Assembly (NCBI RefSeq): GCF_041642155.1 | Contig: NZ_JBEPWZ010000010.1 | Location: 1-31,444, forward strand | Direction of reading: 5' to 3' | Length of the DNA stretch: 31,444 nt | Source: Fodinibius sp041642155 | GTDB taxonomy: Bacteria > Bacteroidota > Rhodothermia > Balneolales > Balneolaceae | Part shown: positions 7,907 through 16,375 of the stretch, piece after piece | How positions within the stretch are numbered: the first letter of the stretch is position 1 | How the letters are laid out: each line of letters opens with the position of its first letter | Position numbers and translations under genes: made by a program | The notes under the pieces: generated by a model | Seen by the model: the letters and a program-made list of their open reading frames with translations, nothing else | What the model was told of the DNA's origin: nothing | The model's database searches: none

Positions 7907-8927
7907 GTTTACCCGCTTTAGTTGAACGAAGTTTATCGATAAATAGTACAATAGGCGTAATACAGGCCACGAAAATAACCATGCTGGCGTGCGTAACCGT
8001 TGCATAGGCGATGCCGGTGACCGCCGGCACGGCAAACAGCACCAGCAGCGACTGCTTGACAAAATAATGATAGGTACCCAGTCCCCCGGGCGAGGGTATC
8101 GCAATGCCGATGGCGGAAATGACGGTAATCACCAGCGCATCCAGCATATCCAGGCGATAAACTTCCTGCATATCGAACATCCAGAACGGGATGTAGGTCA
8201 TCAGCGTATAACAAAACCAGATAAGGGCCGTATAAAGCATGAAAAGCCACCAGCGCTCTACCTTGCGCGCCGAAAGGATGCCGTCCTTAAACATCACGAG
8301 CGCATCTCTGGCCCGATCTATCCAGCCTTGCAGCAGGGGCGACTTCCTGCCCAGGTATATGATAGCCCTGATCAACAGGTAGCCGATAAAAGCAACAATA
8401 CCCAGAAGCAATATGGTCCACCCGTAGGTCAACAAGCTGGATTCATTGGTCAGAAAGTTGATGGTGTCATCGCCGAAAATCTGTTTCAGCAGTGCGAGAT
8501 CGGCGATAATATATACCGATACAACGGCCATCAGAAAAAACATGACCACCACATCCACAATGCGCTCCAGCACAATGGTCCCGATCAGTTTAGACGTACT
8601 TAATCCCTCTTTCTTGGCTACATACATCGGGCGGGAAACCTCCCCCAGCCTCGGACCTACCAAGTTCATCAGATAGCCTACCAACACCCCCGAAATAAGC
8701 GTTGAACTGTCCAGCCCTTTCTTGTCATGTTCAATCAGCAGCCGCCAGCGCTCCGCACGAAATACATGGCTGCAAAACGCTGCTATTGCAAAAGGCAGAA
8801 TCCACCCGAACTGTATATTCTTGGTATAATCCCAAACCTCCTGCAGGCGGACATTGCGAAACGCCAGCCACAGAAAAACGGCTCCCAGGATCAGGGCAAG
8901 ACTAATTTTCAAAAAACGTTTAAGCAT
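7896..8927 (-). CDS. Flippase-like integral membrane protein (UPF0104 / LPG-synthase TM family)
   Basis: 343 residues with about eight predicted membrane helices, beginning with FLKISLALILGAVFLWLAF. The region GVLVGYLMNLVGPRLGEVSRP (about 85-105) is the signature of the LPG synthase transmembrane/AglD-YbhN family, and the late IAIPSPGGLGTYHY motif is typical too. Members flip or help modify lipid-linked molecules in the inner membrane; the substrate here is unknown. The soluble aminoacyl-transferase half of MprF is absent, so this is not a full lysyl-PG synthase. The gene follows lolA by 55 bp in the gcvT-comB-ftsK-lolA block, which suggests an envelope lipid function, and a terminator follows it. 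Confidence 0.85.
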   Translation of the reverse strand: MLKRFLKISLALILGAVFLWLAFRNVRLQEVWDYTKNIQFGWILPFAIAAFCSHVFRAERWRLLIEHDKKGLDSSTLISGVLVGYLMNLVGPRLGEVSRPMYVAKKEGLSTSKLIGTIVLERIVDVVVMFFLMAVVSVYIIADLALLKQIFGDDTINFLTNESSLLTYGWTILLLGIVAFIGYLLIRAIIYLGRKSPLLQGWIDRARDALVMFKDGILSARKVERWWLFMLYTALIWFCYTLMTYIPFWMFDMQEVYRLDMLDALVITVISAIGIAIPSPGGLGTYHYFVKQSLLVLFAVPAVTGIAYATVTHASMVIFVACITPIVLFIDKLRSTKAGKPVV

Positions 8928-8982
8928 ATTGGATTAAGCCGAATTTTCCACAGGTTTTAGCAATTGACTTGGCAGCATCCCA

Positions 8983-9618
8983 TTAGTTTCGCATATCAAC
9001 AACTTCGGCTCCTTCCGGGTAATCGAGAAGAAACATCTCTTGTTTCGCCGGAACAAATTCTCCGCCATGAAATTGCGTCGTTATAATATTATCCACCGGA
9101 TCTACGGCGCGAATCTTCAGGGGTATAAGGTCGCGGGAAAGAAAAATTTCTACTTTCTTATAGATGGCAAAGGCATCGTCAGAGGCCAGTCGAATATAAA
9201 ACTGGTCGTCGCGGCGCTCCTCAACCTCTACGGAGAACGTCGAATCGATGCCGTTGAGAATGCGCGAGGGTGCAAAATCATCTTCCGAGGGCTCATATTT
9301 GCTTATGATGACCCGGTTCCGGTTGTTGTCATAGACCATGGAGGTTTTTCCGTTCACCACGACTGACTGATGATCGGCCCGTACCTTGTACCGCTCCCGG
9401 CCCACCCATATCCATCCGTCGCTGGATACGGTATCACCAGTATAAGAATCAACAGACCGGTGTTGAAAGTCGGCCGAAAAAATTTGGCCTTTTTCAAACT
9501 TCTCTTTCAACTGCGAAAATGGTTTTTCCTGGGCAAGGAGGGTCGTCGTGACGCCTGACAAAAGGAGCGTACAGGCCAGAACCCGTAAGAGGTTAGCGAT
9601 TGAATTCGTCCAATTCAT
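8983..9618 (-). CDS. lolA: Outer-membrane lipoprotein carrier protein LolA
   Basis: 211 residues. The signal peptide covers about residues 1-29 (hydrophobic core LLRVLACTLLLSG, cut after LLAQ). The mature protein has the LolA/LolB half-barrel pattern: FSADFQHRSVDS, then SSDGWIWVGRERYKVRAD and a DPVDNIITTQF strand near the end. LolA carries lipoproteins across the periplasm from LolCDE to the outer membrane. The gene overlaps the 3' end of ftsK by 26 bp, a linkage common in bacteria of this group and others. No separate Shine-Dalgarno sequence is visible, so coupling to ftsK translation is likely. Confidence 0.9.
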   Translation of the reverse strand: MNWTNSIANLLRVLACTLLLSGVTTTLLAQEKPFSQLKEKFEKGQIFSADFQHRSVDSYTGDTVSSDGWIWVGRERYKVRADHQSVVVNGKTSMVYDNNRNRVIISKYEPSEDDFAPSRILNGIDSTFSVEVEERRDDQFYIRLASDDAFAIYKKVEIFLSRDLIPLKIRAVDPVDNIITTQFHGGEFVPAKQEMFLLDYPEGAEVVDMRN

Positions 9619-12151
9619 CTAATAGTTGTTCTAATTCTTCTTCATCTTCCACCAGTACGTCGCGTGCCGTGCTGCCCTGATAGGGACCGACGACACCCGC
9701 ATTAAACAACTGGTCGATAATACGTCCAGCCCGGTTATAGCCGATTTTCAGCTTGCGCTGCAGCAACGACACCGAACCCTGCTGGTGCAGTACAACAATT
9801 TTTGCAGCTGCTTCAAACAGCTCATCGATATCCTCCAGCGGATCGGGAATATCACCACTCGAAGATTCATCTTGGATAACTGGTAGCTGGTACTTTTTAT
9901 TATACCCGCGCTGGTTTCCGATAAATTCGGTAATCTCCTCCACCTCTTCAGTCGATACGAAAGCATTCTGAATGCGGGTCATGCCCCCGCCGTTGGTGAA
10001 CAGCATATCCCCGCTCCCGATAAGCTGGTCGGCCCCTCCGGTATCCAGGATCGTTCTTGAATCCACTTTCGAAGCCACCTGATACGCAATCCGTGCCGGA
10101 AAGTTAGCTTTGATGGTGCCGGTAATAACGTTGACGGAGGGACGCTGGGTGGCCACTACCAGGTGGATGCCTACCGCTCGTGCCAGCTGGGCCAGCCGCG
10201 CGATCGGTTCTTCAATCTGCTTGCCGGCCGTCATCATCAGGTCGGCCAGTTCATCGACCAGCACGACGATATAAGGAAGGTGGCGGTGCCCTTCTTCCTC
10301 GTCCAGCTCACCGTTGTCAAATTTTTCGTTATACGAGCGGATATCCCGAACCATCCCCTCTTTCAGCAGGTCGTACCGCTCATCCATCTCCATAGTAAGG
10401 CTTTCCAGGGTTTCCTGGGCTTTGGCGGTATCCGTGACAATGGGATCTTCGGTACCCGGTATGGTCGCCAGGAAATGGTCCTCGATCTTCTGGTAGAGCG
10501 ACAATTCAATCTTTTTCGGATCAATCATCACGAACTTCAGGTTATCCGGGTGACACTTGTACAACAGGCAGGTGATGATCGTATTGATCCCCACCGTTTT
10601 ACCGGACCCCGTGGCTCCGGCAATAAGCAGGTGCGGCATCCGGGTGAGATCAACCATAAAAACTTCGTTCTCGATGGTCTTTCCGAACGCCAGCGGCAGC
10701 TCATAGTCACTTTCCACAAATTTCTTCGTATTGATGACCGACTTGATATACACGATCTCACGCTTGCCGTTGGGCACTTCAATACCGACCGCCGAGCGTC
10801 CGGGAATAGGGGCCATAATGCGCAAGCCCTTGGCAGCGGTCGCCATCTTCAGGTCATTGGCATAACTCTCGATTTTACTGATCTTCACATCGGGTGCCGG
10901 GTCAAGTTCGTAAAGCGTTACCGTGGGACCCACAATAGCGTTGATACTGCGGATCTCTATTTTATGGCGCTTCAGCTTATCCAGGATGATGCGTTTATTA
11001 TCCTTGATCTCGTTGAGATCCACTTCATTGCCCTCGTTTGGCGGCGAGTCGAGCAGTTTCACCGTGGGAAACTTGTATTTAACCCTGGGCACTTCCCGGG
11101 CCTTGTCCTTATTCTGGCGATCCAGCTCCCGGTCCCCCGCCTCCTCATCCCCTTCGCCCACATACACCGAAATATCCACATCATCCTCAACGTCCTCGGC
11201 AATCTGTTTTTTTTCTATGTCGGCGCGGGGGCGCTGATCCAGCGATTGAACCTCCCGCTGCTCTTTCCGTATACGCTCGCGGTCCTGCTGCTGCGAACGC
11301 TCCACAATTTCGTCAATCGAGGTCGGTCCCGGATGTTCCTCCCTGCCGGATTGCCTGCCAGAGGGCCGGGGGGATCGCGATGTTGACCCTGGTTGTGAGG
11401 GTGATTGGGATTGGGGTTGCCTCCGCATTTGCTGCTCCGCCTGTTGCTGCTGTTGAACCCTTGCCTGCTGGGCTTCCGTTTCCCTCTGCCGCCGTTTTTC
11501 CTCTTTTTGTGCCTGTCGCTCGTCCTGCCAGTCCGCAATCGACATCCTGAAATCCGAAAACCACCCCTTAACCGCATCCACGGTAGTCTGCAGGTCCCGA
11601 TCCAGCAGTGCCAGAACTGTGGTTACCAACAGAACGGCCAGGATAATAATCGATCCGACGCCGGTTATATTTTGCAAGACCCGCGCCGTAGCAATGCCGG
11701 CGGCCCCATTCCATACCGAGGAGTACCAGTCATATTCGGCATTGAACCAGCCCAGGATCGTGGACAAGAGGACCATGCTCCAAATGCCGTAAGCGGTGGG
11801 CCAGAGCAGCTGACTGGCATCACGATTTCGAAAGATAACCCAGCCGTAGCACAGGATGATAACAGGGATAAAAAGGCTCATATAGCCAAAAAGCCTATAC
11901 ACAAAAAAGTGTGCCAGGTAGGCGCCTACCACTCCAAGCCCATTTTGAATACGCAGGGCGGGTCCCCGGTCGACGCTAAACAGGTTATCGGTCGAGAGCG
12001 ACTGAATGAGATTATAATCGGAGGGATGATAACTTAATATACTGAGCCCTATCAGGCCGCCGAGGGCCATCACCAAAATACCAATAATCTCCATTTTTCG
12101 GGATTCTGTAAGTCCTCCCAGAAACGTACCCGAACTATTTTTCTTTGCCAT
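9593..12151 (-). CDS. ftsK: DNA translocase FtsK
   Basis: 852 residues with the full FtsK/SpoIIIE layout. Four membrane helices fill residues about 15-185. A Gln/Arg/Ser-rich and then acidic linker covers about 200-360. The alpha/beta motor has Walker A GATGSGKTVG at about 512-521 and Walker B VVLVDELADLMM near 632. A C-terminal winged-helix gamma domain (SVSLLQRKLKIGYNRAGRII, about 795-815) would read polar KOPS-type sequences and touch XerD. It pumps DNA at the division septum and activates dimer resolution. It overlaps comB by 17 bp and lolA by 26 bp, so it is embedded in one transcript. The final acidic tail (EDEEELEQLLDELDEF) after the gamma domain is a small extension. Confidence 0.97.
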   Translation of the reverse strand: MAKKNSSGTFLGGLTESRKMEIIGILVMALGGLIGLSILSYHPSDYNLIQSLSTDNLFSVDRGPALRIQNGLGVVGAYLAHFFVYRLFGYMSLFIPVIILCYGWVIFRNRDASQLLWPTAYGIWSMVLLSTILGWFNAEYDWYSSVWNGAAGIATARVLQNITGVGSIIILAVLLVTTVLALLDRDLQTTVDAVKGWFSDFRMSIADWQDERQAQKEEKRRQRETEAQQARVQQQQQAEQQMRRQPQSQSPSQPGSTSRSPRPSGRQSGREEHPGPTSIDEIVERSQQQDRERIRKEQREVQSLDQRPRADIEKKQIAEDVEDDVDISVYVGEGDEEAGDRELDRQNKDKAREVPRVKYKFPTVKLLDSPPNEGNEVDLNEIKDNKRIILDKLKRHKIEIRSINAIVGPTVTLYELDPAPDVKISKIESYANDLKMATAAKGLRIMAPIPGRSAVGIEVPNGKREIVYIKSVINTKKFVESDYELPLAFGKTIENEVFMVDLTRMPHLLIAGATGSGKTVGINTIITCLLYKCHPDNLKFVMIDPKKIELSLYQKIEDHFLATIPGTEDPIVTDTAKAQETLESLTMEMDERYDLLKEGMVRDIRSYNEKFDNGELDEEEGHRHLPYIVVLVDELADLMMTAGKQIEEPIARLAQLARAVGIHLVVATQRPSVNVITGTIKANFPARIAYQVASKVDSRTILDTGGADQLIGSGDMLFTNGGGMTRIQNAFVSTEEVEEITEFIGNQRGYNKKYQLPVIQDESSSGDIPDPLEDIDELFEAAAKIVVLHQQGSVSLLQRKLKIGYNRAGRIIDQLFNAGVVGPYQGSTARDVLVEDEEELEQLLDELDEFNR

Positions 12152-12890
12152 AGAAATCCGAAATAATACCTTCTTTCATTACTGGCAGTACCTGCATCTT
12201 ATTGCGCTGGCAACAATAAGCAATATCTTCCTCGCTAACGAGATCCTTTAACCGAACAGCATAATTTGAGGTTTTGACTGCCTGTTCTATATCATCACCA
12301 AATTTCTCATAAAGACCAAAAGCTACTTTGGCCCCGTCTTGCACATTTTGGGGTAATGTTCCGCCTGTAAGTTCGTAAATAATATTTCCAGCACAAAGCA
12401 AATCCTCAAGTGCCAGGCGACCCTTCCAGCCCGCACAGACCAGGACAATATCCGTTTCCACTTTCTCAAGAACTGTTATCAGCGTACGCAAGTTGAGAAA
12501 GGACCCGATAAGCACCCTGTTTGCCAGGCCCGAACGCTTGATCGCCCTGGTCCCGTTCGTCGTATTCAAGATAATCGTCTTATCTTCTACTATCGCTCCG
12601 GTATAATCGAGCGGGGAATTTCCCAGGTCATAGCCTTCAATTTTAACCCCGTCCTTTTCGCCACATAACAGGTAATGCGAGGAGTCGAGATTTTGGGAAA
12701 TCTTGCTGGCATCTCCCATATCCGCAACCGGAATGACTCCCTTGGCTCTGTTATTCAGGGCGGTAATCATGGTAGAACTGGCCCGCAACACATCAACCAC
12801 AACCGCTGTTTTGTCTCTCAGTTCTTCCTCTTGAAATGACTGTGATGAAATAAAAACGTCAACCTTGTTATTCATAAATTCGCAACTCAT
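12135..12890 (-). CDS. comB: 2-phosphosulfolactate phosphatase ComB family
   Basis: 251 residues. Characteristic motifs include VVVDVLRASSTMITAL (about 31-46), GEKDGVKIEGYDLGNSP (about 77-93), ILNTTNGTRAI (about 107-117) and VCAGWKGRLALED (about 152-164). ComB removes phosphate from 2-phospho-3-sulfolactate to give sulfolactate, a step first known from coenzyme M synthesis. In bacteria the enzyme occurs without that pathway and its true substrate is often unclear. Family alignment would favour the in-frame ATG at 12875 (MNNKVDVF); neither start has a good Shine-Dalgarno sequence. It lies 32 bp after gcvT and overlaps ftsK by 17 bp. Confidence 0.88.
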   Translation of the reverse strand: MSCEFMNNKVDVFISSQSFQEEELRDKTAVVVDVLRASSTMITALNNRAKGVIPVADMGDASKISQNLDSSHYLLCGEKDGVKIEGYDLGNSPLDYTGAIVEDKTIILNTTNGTRAIKRSGLANRVLIGSFLNLRTLITVLEKVETDIVLVCAGWKGRLALEDLLCAGNIIYELTGGTLPQNVQDGAKVAFGLYEKFGDDIEQAVKTSNYAVRLKDLVSEEDIAYCCQRNKMQVLPVMKEGIISDFYGKEK

Positions 12891-12922
12891 TAACCGTTTA
12901 TGCTTATGTACTTCTGAAGGAA

Positions 12923-14020
12923 CTAACTTTCTATAAAAGGAGGTTTTTTTATGACAGCCCGTGCTTTCCTGTTTCGAATATCTACAAGAATTGTACGGCC
13001 TTCCCCGCTCAACTCCCTGCTCACGTAGCCCATTCCAATATTCTTGTCCATCGTAATGGACCGGGTACCGCTCGTTACAAAACCGATTTGGTTATCCTCT
13101 TCATCAAACAGGTCATATCCGGATCGGGGAATCGCCCGCTTGTCCTCGACAACAAAGCCCACTAACTGCCGGGCCGGGCCGGTCTCTTTTACTTCAACGA
13201 GCGCCTCTTTTCCGATGAAGTTACCTTTTTCCAGTTTGGTAAGCCAGCCCATTCGTGCTTCGAGGGGGTGCGTATCCTCGGTAATATCATTGCCGTAGAG
13301 GGCAAACCCCATCTCCAGGCGCAGCGTATTACGGGCACCGAGTCCACAGGGCTCGATACCAAAGGCCGAACCCGCATCCATAATAGCCTTCCATACGCCT
13401 TCGGGGTCCGCCTGATTCTTATTAAAATAGAGCTCAAATCCCTTTTCCCCCGTATAGCCGGTCGCCGAAAGAATCATTTCGTCGCAATTTGCCAGCTTGC
13501 CGGTTTCAAACGTATAGAAGGTAATACCGGACAGGTTGGTTTCCGTAAGTTTTTGCAGGGTTTCCACCGATTTTGGTCCCTGTACCGCCAGCAGGCAGGT
13601 ACGATCCGACCGGTTTTGCAGCTCGGCCTCAAACGAATTATGCCTGGCAATCCATTCAAAATCTTTTTCAATATTCGAGGCATTGACCACCAGCATGTAT
13701 TCATGCTCCCCCAGCATATATACCAGCAAGTCGTCGACAATGCCTCCATCTTCGTAGCACATGGCCGAATACTGCGCTTCCCCGGGCTTCAGCTCAGAAG
13801 CATCATTAATGGTCACATGCTGAATCAACGGCAGGGCCTCCCGGCCCGTGATAAAAAATTCTCCCATGTGCGATACGTCAAACATCCCCACCGCATTGCG
13901 AACAGCCTTATGTTCTTTGCGGATACTCTCGTACTGCACGGGCATGTCAAAGCCGCCAAAATCAATAAGCTTTGCTCCCGCTTCCTCATGGAGTTCATAA
14001 AAGGGTGTTCGTTTCAGCAT
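12923..14020 (-). CDS. gcvT: Glycine cleavage system T protein (aminomethyltransferase)
   Basis: 365 residues, normal for GcvT. The start KRTPFYELHEEAGAKLIDFGG, the folate-site region VGMFDVSHMGEF (about 43-54), GGIVDDLLVYML with the catalytic-region Asp (about 92-103), and LGARNTLRLEMGFALYGND (about 225-243) are all family hallmarks. It moves the aminomethyl group bound to GcvH to tetrahydrofolate, releasing ammonia and 5,10-methylene-THF. gcvH and gcvP are not in the window. The gene heads the block gcvT-comB-ftsK-lolA-flippase. No glycine riboswitch is visible in the 400 bp upstream. Confidence 0.96.
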   Translation of the reverse strand: MLKRTPFYELHEEAGAKLIDFGGFDMPVQYESIRKEHKAVRNAVGMFDVSHMGEFFITGREALPLIQHVTINDASELKPGEAQYSAMCYEDGGIVDDLLVYMLGEHEYMLVVNASNIEKDFEWIARHNSFEAELQNRSDRTCLLAVQGPKSVETLQKLTETNLSGITFYTFETGKLANCDEMILSATGYTGEKGFELYFNKNQADPEGVWKAIMDAGSAFGIEPCGLGARNTLRLEMGFALYGNDITEDTHPLEARMGWLTKLEKGNFIGKEALVEVKETGPARQLVGFVVEDKRAIPRSGYDLFDEEDNQIGFVTSGTRSITMDKNIGMGYVSRELSGEGRTILVDIRNRKARAVIKKPPFIES

Positions 14021-14422
14021 GGCCTGTTGTTTAATTGGCGTTTACTCATTACGGACCTGTTGCACTGCTTCTGAATCGAATTACTCTTGGCTCACATTTT
14101 TAGCGTTCCTTCCGCCCATTTTTTTAAATGAGAAAAACGAACCCAGCCCATAAGGGACACAGATGAGTCCGATACCGGACTTCCCGGAAAGCTATCACCT
14201 TAATTTACCTATCCCACCTGGGGATATTCATAATTTCAGTTGGATAAAATACGCATTTCTGAATAGAATGAAGAATGAATTCTTCAACTCACTGCTATTT
14301 AGAAGCTTAGGGCTATGACATCTGTTGCGGGTAAGAAAATACGGGTGAATGCGTTTAGCATGTGGATATAAATCCTTATCTTCTAAAACTAATTTTATTG
14401 AGCTTAACCCAACCTTTTTAAA
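14021..14422. other. Intergenic region between divergent gcvT and mrp
   Basis: About 400 bases holding the promoters of both genes. No conserved riboswitch, terminator or repeat was recognised. A reading frame antisense to mrp runs into it from the right but has no coding features. Confidence 0.5.
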
Positions 14423-15595
14423 ATGCCGATTAACAAGCAGCAAGTACGCACGGCCCTGACCCATGTAATGCATCCCGGGATGGAAAAAGACCTCGTCACC
14501 CTCAATATGGTTGAGGACCTTATCGTGCAGGACAGCTTTATTACGTTCACGATCGATCTCCCCGAAAAAAACAGCCGGCTGGAGACCCATCTCAAAGAAA
14601 AGTGCGAAGAAGCCATTCGAACGTATGTGGACGAAGGGGCCGTGCTGGATATCACTACGGCGGTTAATATTTCTAAATTCCGGGACCAGGGAGATGATCG
14701 TGGAAAGGAGCAGGCCTTTCCAGGCCAGGGACACCGCAAAAAAAAGAAACAGCAAAAAAATGAGGAGGAAGAAGAGCTTCTTTCCGGCGTCAAAAATGTG
14801 ATCGCCGTAGCTTCGGGCAAGGGCGGGGTTGGCAAATCCACGGTAGCGGTTAACCTCGCCTGCGGACTGGCCCGCACGGGCGCAAAAGTGGGACTGCTGG
14901 ATACCGATATCTACGGTCCCAGTATCCCTACGATGATGGACACGCATGAGCGTCCCAATATCACAACCCAGAAAAAGCTGATCCCTCTCAAGAAGTATGG
15001 CGTACGCTTTCTGTCTATGGGGCTGCTGGTGGACCCCGACCAGGCCATGATCTGGCGGGGACCGATGGTCACCAGTGCGGTCAAGCAGTTTATGGAAGAA
15101 GTTGAATGGGGAGACCTCGATTATCTCGTGCTCGACCTTCCGCCCGGAACCGGCGATATCCAGCTGACGCTGGTACAAACCGTGCCGCTGACGGGAGCCA
15201 TCATCGTGTCCACCCCGCAAACGGTGGCTCTGGATGACGCTCGAAAGGGCGTTGCCATGTTTAAAAAAGTGAACGTTCCGGTGCTGGGACTGGTCGAAAA
15301 TATGGCCTATTTTATCCCCGAAGACAGGCCCGACAAAAAATATCACATCTTCGGCAAACACGGCGCCCGTGATCTTGCTGAGCGAATCGGCGCCCACTTC
15401 CTGGGCGAAATACCGCTGGAACAGGCCGTCCGTGAAAGCGGAGATGCCGGCAAACCGATTGTCCTGGAAGAGGGACTCGAGTCGAGGTCGGCGCAGGCCT
15501 TTGTGGAGCTCTCCAATAATGTGATTCAACAACTGGCGATTCGGAATCAGAACCAAAAGCCAACGGAAAAAATAGATATCAAAATTCGCCCGTAG
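14423..15595 (+). CDS. mrp: Mrp/ApbC (NBP35-type) P-loop ATPase, iron-sulfur carrier family
   Basis: 390 residues. Residues 1-80 form a DUF59/MIP18-type domain (HPGMEKDLVTLNMV). A charged linker (KKKKQQKNEEEEEL, about 110-124) leads to the deviant Walker A GKGGVGKST (about 132-140), then DTDIYGPSIPTMM, DLPPGTGDIQL and VENMAYF. Mrp proteins bind and transfer Fe-S clusters to apoproteins. The C-terminal CxxC that follows the VENM segment in Escherichia coli Mrp is absent (FIPEDRPDKKYHIFGKHG instead), as is also known for Bacteroidota members. The start fits the family N-terminus although no Shine-Dalgarno sequence is seen. The gene stands alone, divergent from gcvT. Confidence 0.95.
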   Translation: MPINKQQVRTALTHVMHPGMEKDLVTLNMVEDLIVQDSFITFTIDLPEKNSRLETHLKEKCEEAIRTYVDEGAVLDITTAVNISKFRDQGDDRGKEQAFPGQGHRKKKKQQKNEEEEELLSGVKNVIAVASGKGGVGKSTVAVNLACGLARTGAKVGLLDTDIYGPSIPTMMDTHERPNITTQKKLIPLKKYGVRFLSMGLLVDPDQAMIWRGPMVTSAVKQFMEEVEWGDLDYLVLDLPPGTGDIQLTLVQTVPLTGAIIVSTPQTVALDDARKGVAMFKKVNVPVLGLVENMAYFIPEDRPDKKYHIFGKHGARDLAERIGAHFLGEIPLEQAVRESGDAGKPIVLEEGLESRSAQAFVELSNNVIQQLAIRNQNQKPTEKIDIKIRP

Positions 15596-15604
15596 CCTCG
15601 CGTG

Positions 15605-15632
15605 ACCGGGTACGTTTTCCGGTTTTCTTTAC
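15605..15632 (+). terminator. Weak possible terminator after mrp
   Basis: ACCGG (15605-15609) and CCGGT (15619-15623) form a 5-bp stem with a 9-base loop, followed by TTTCTTTAC. It begins 10 bases after the mrp stop. The stem is short, so this is tentative. Confidence 0.3.
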
Positions 15633-15846
15633 GAGCCAATCGTAACTATTTGCTATGCAGGTCAATTCTGCGTGTAGACTTGCGCTTGCTTATAAGGTTC
15701 ACAAGGGGGACTCCTTTTATATTTGGGTAACGTTTAAGAGATTTGAAAGTTACTAAATCCAGGGCGTTCTCTTTTTATAATACCTTGGGAAGACCAGGGG
15801 TTTTATTCAAAACCAACCCCTTAGCAATTTCAAAACCGTGGTGTAT

Positions 15847-15933
15847 ATGTATATAAAGACTACAGGGGAGGATATTGAAATCGCGAACATGATGAGAATG
15901 GGTAGAACAACGGTTTTGCAAAGGTCTCGTTAA
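15847..15933 (+). pseudogene. Possible decayed helix-turn-helix fragment
   Basis: 28 codons from ATG to TAA. The stretch IEIANMMRMGRTTVLQR fits a helix-turn-helix recognition pattern like that in IS1-type transposases or resolvases (helix, MGRTTV turn-helix). It is open upstream to about 15770 but has no full domain. It is too short to assign to a family, and chance resemblance is possible. Confidence 0.2.
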
Positions 15934-16140
15934 TTAAAACAGCTGCTCAGTCATTACCCGGACAGCCTGCGTATCGTACCTGCCTTTTGCCGGATGACAG
16001 CCCCGGTTTTATGGCCGGGAGAAAGGGAAAGGACAGGCAAATCGAACCCTTCAAACAAAACCATAAAAAATTTTTGTTTTTTAAAATACTACTTTTAACT
16101 TAGGGGCAACTGAACGAAATGACTACAAAGTGATAACCAT

Positions 16141-16307
16141 GCGAATGTTCTGCTCTCTTTATATGTGTTGTATGATGGCGCTATGTTGTATGCCTGCATA
16201 CAAGAAAACCACCTGTAAGAGAGCAATGCTCACATGATTTTTTAAAGATCTTTCTCAGAAGGAAATCAAAAGCCCGCTCATCTTCACAGGTGAGCGGGCT
16301 TTTTTAT
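16141..16307 (+). ncRNA. Candidate structured RNA or leader upstream of sfnG
   Basis: TGCTCTCTT (16151-16159) pairs perfectly with AAGAGAGCA (16217-16225), closing a domain. Inside it TTGTATGC (16186-16193) pairs with GCATACAA (16196-16203). A second TTGTATG copy (16168-16174) could compete for the same partner. The segment ends in a strong intrinsic terminator at 16271-16306. It may be a small RNA gene, or a 5' leader with attenuation of the sulfone cassette. No known riboswitch consensus was recognised. Confidence 0.35.
16271..16306 (+). terminator. Strong intrinsic terminator upstream of sfnG
   Basis: AGCCCGCTCA (16271-16280) pairs with TGAGCGGGCT (16291-16300). With two inner pairs the stem reaches 12 bp, with a 6-base TTCACA loop, followed by TTTTTATTATTT. 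An A-run precedes it, so it may also work on the minus strand. It lies 88 bases before the sfnG start and ends a transcript that begins upstream. Confidence 0.85.
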
Positions 16308-16325
16308 TATTTACTGGTATGGTTT

Positions 16326-16339
16326 TTCAGTCGACTGAA
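16326..16339. promoter_or_regulatory. 14-bp perfect palindrome, probable operator
   Basis: TTCAGTCGACTGAA is a perfect palindrome ending 7 bases upstream of the putative -35 box of sfnG. Such symmetry and position are typical of a binding site for a dimeric regulator. No regulator gene is adjacent, so its identity is unknown. Confidence 0.45.
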
Positions 16340-16346
16340 GAGCAAC

Positions 16347-16375
16347 TTGGGTCGTATACTTTAATCAATTATAAA
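16347..16375 (+). promoter_or_regulatory. Putative sigma70-type promoter of sfnG
   Basis: TTGGGT (16347-16352) and TATAAA (16370-16375) are separated by exactly 17 bases. A start site near 16382 would leave a very short leader before the ATG at 16395. The prediction rests on the motif only. Confidence 0.4.

Noticed and set aside
10163..11386. 407-codon plus-strand frame inside ftsK
   Set aside because: It is antisense to the FtsK motor and linker, rich in Arg/His/Leu/Phe as expected for a shadow frame, with no recognisable family.
14021..14220. Possible glycine riboswitch upstream of gcvT
   Set aside because: The conserved glycine riboswitch core elements are not present on the minus strand in this stretch.
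14228..15556. 442-codon open frame on the minus strand over mrp
   Set aside because: It is exactly antisense to a well-conserved Mrp gene, has low-complexity composition and no domain; it is a by-product of mrp codon usage.
16036..16052. tRNA T-arm-like GGTTCGAT on the minus strand
   Set aside because: The flanking bases do not form the 5-bp T stem, and no acceptor or anticodon arm is found around it.
15960..16060. Riboswitch-like GC-rich patch with a CCCGG/CCGGG hairpin
   Set aside because: It was compared by eye with SAM, TPP, FMN and cobalamin riboswitch core sequences and none fits; it is left as an unexplained hairpin.
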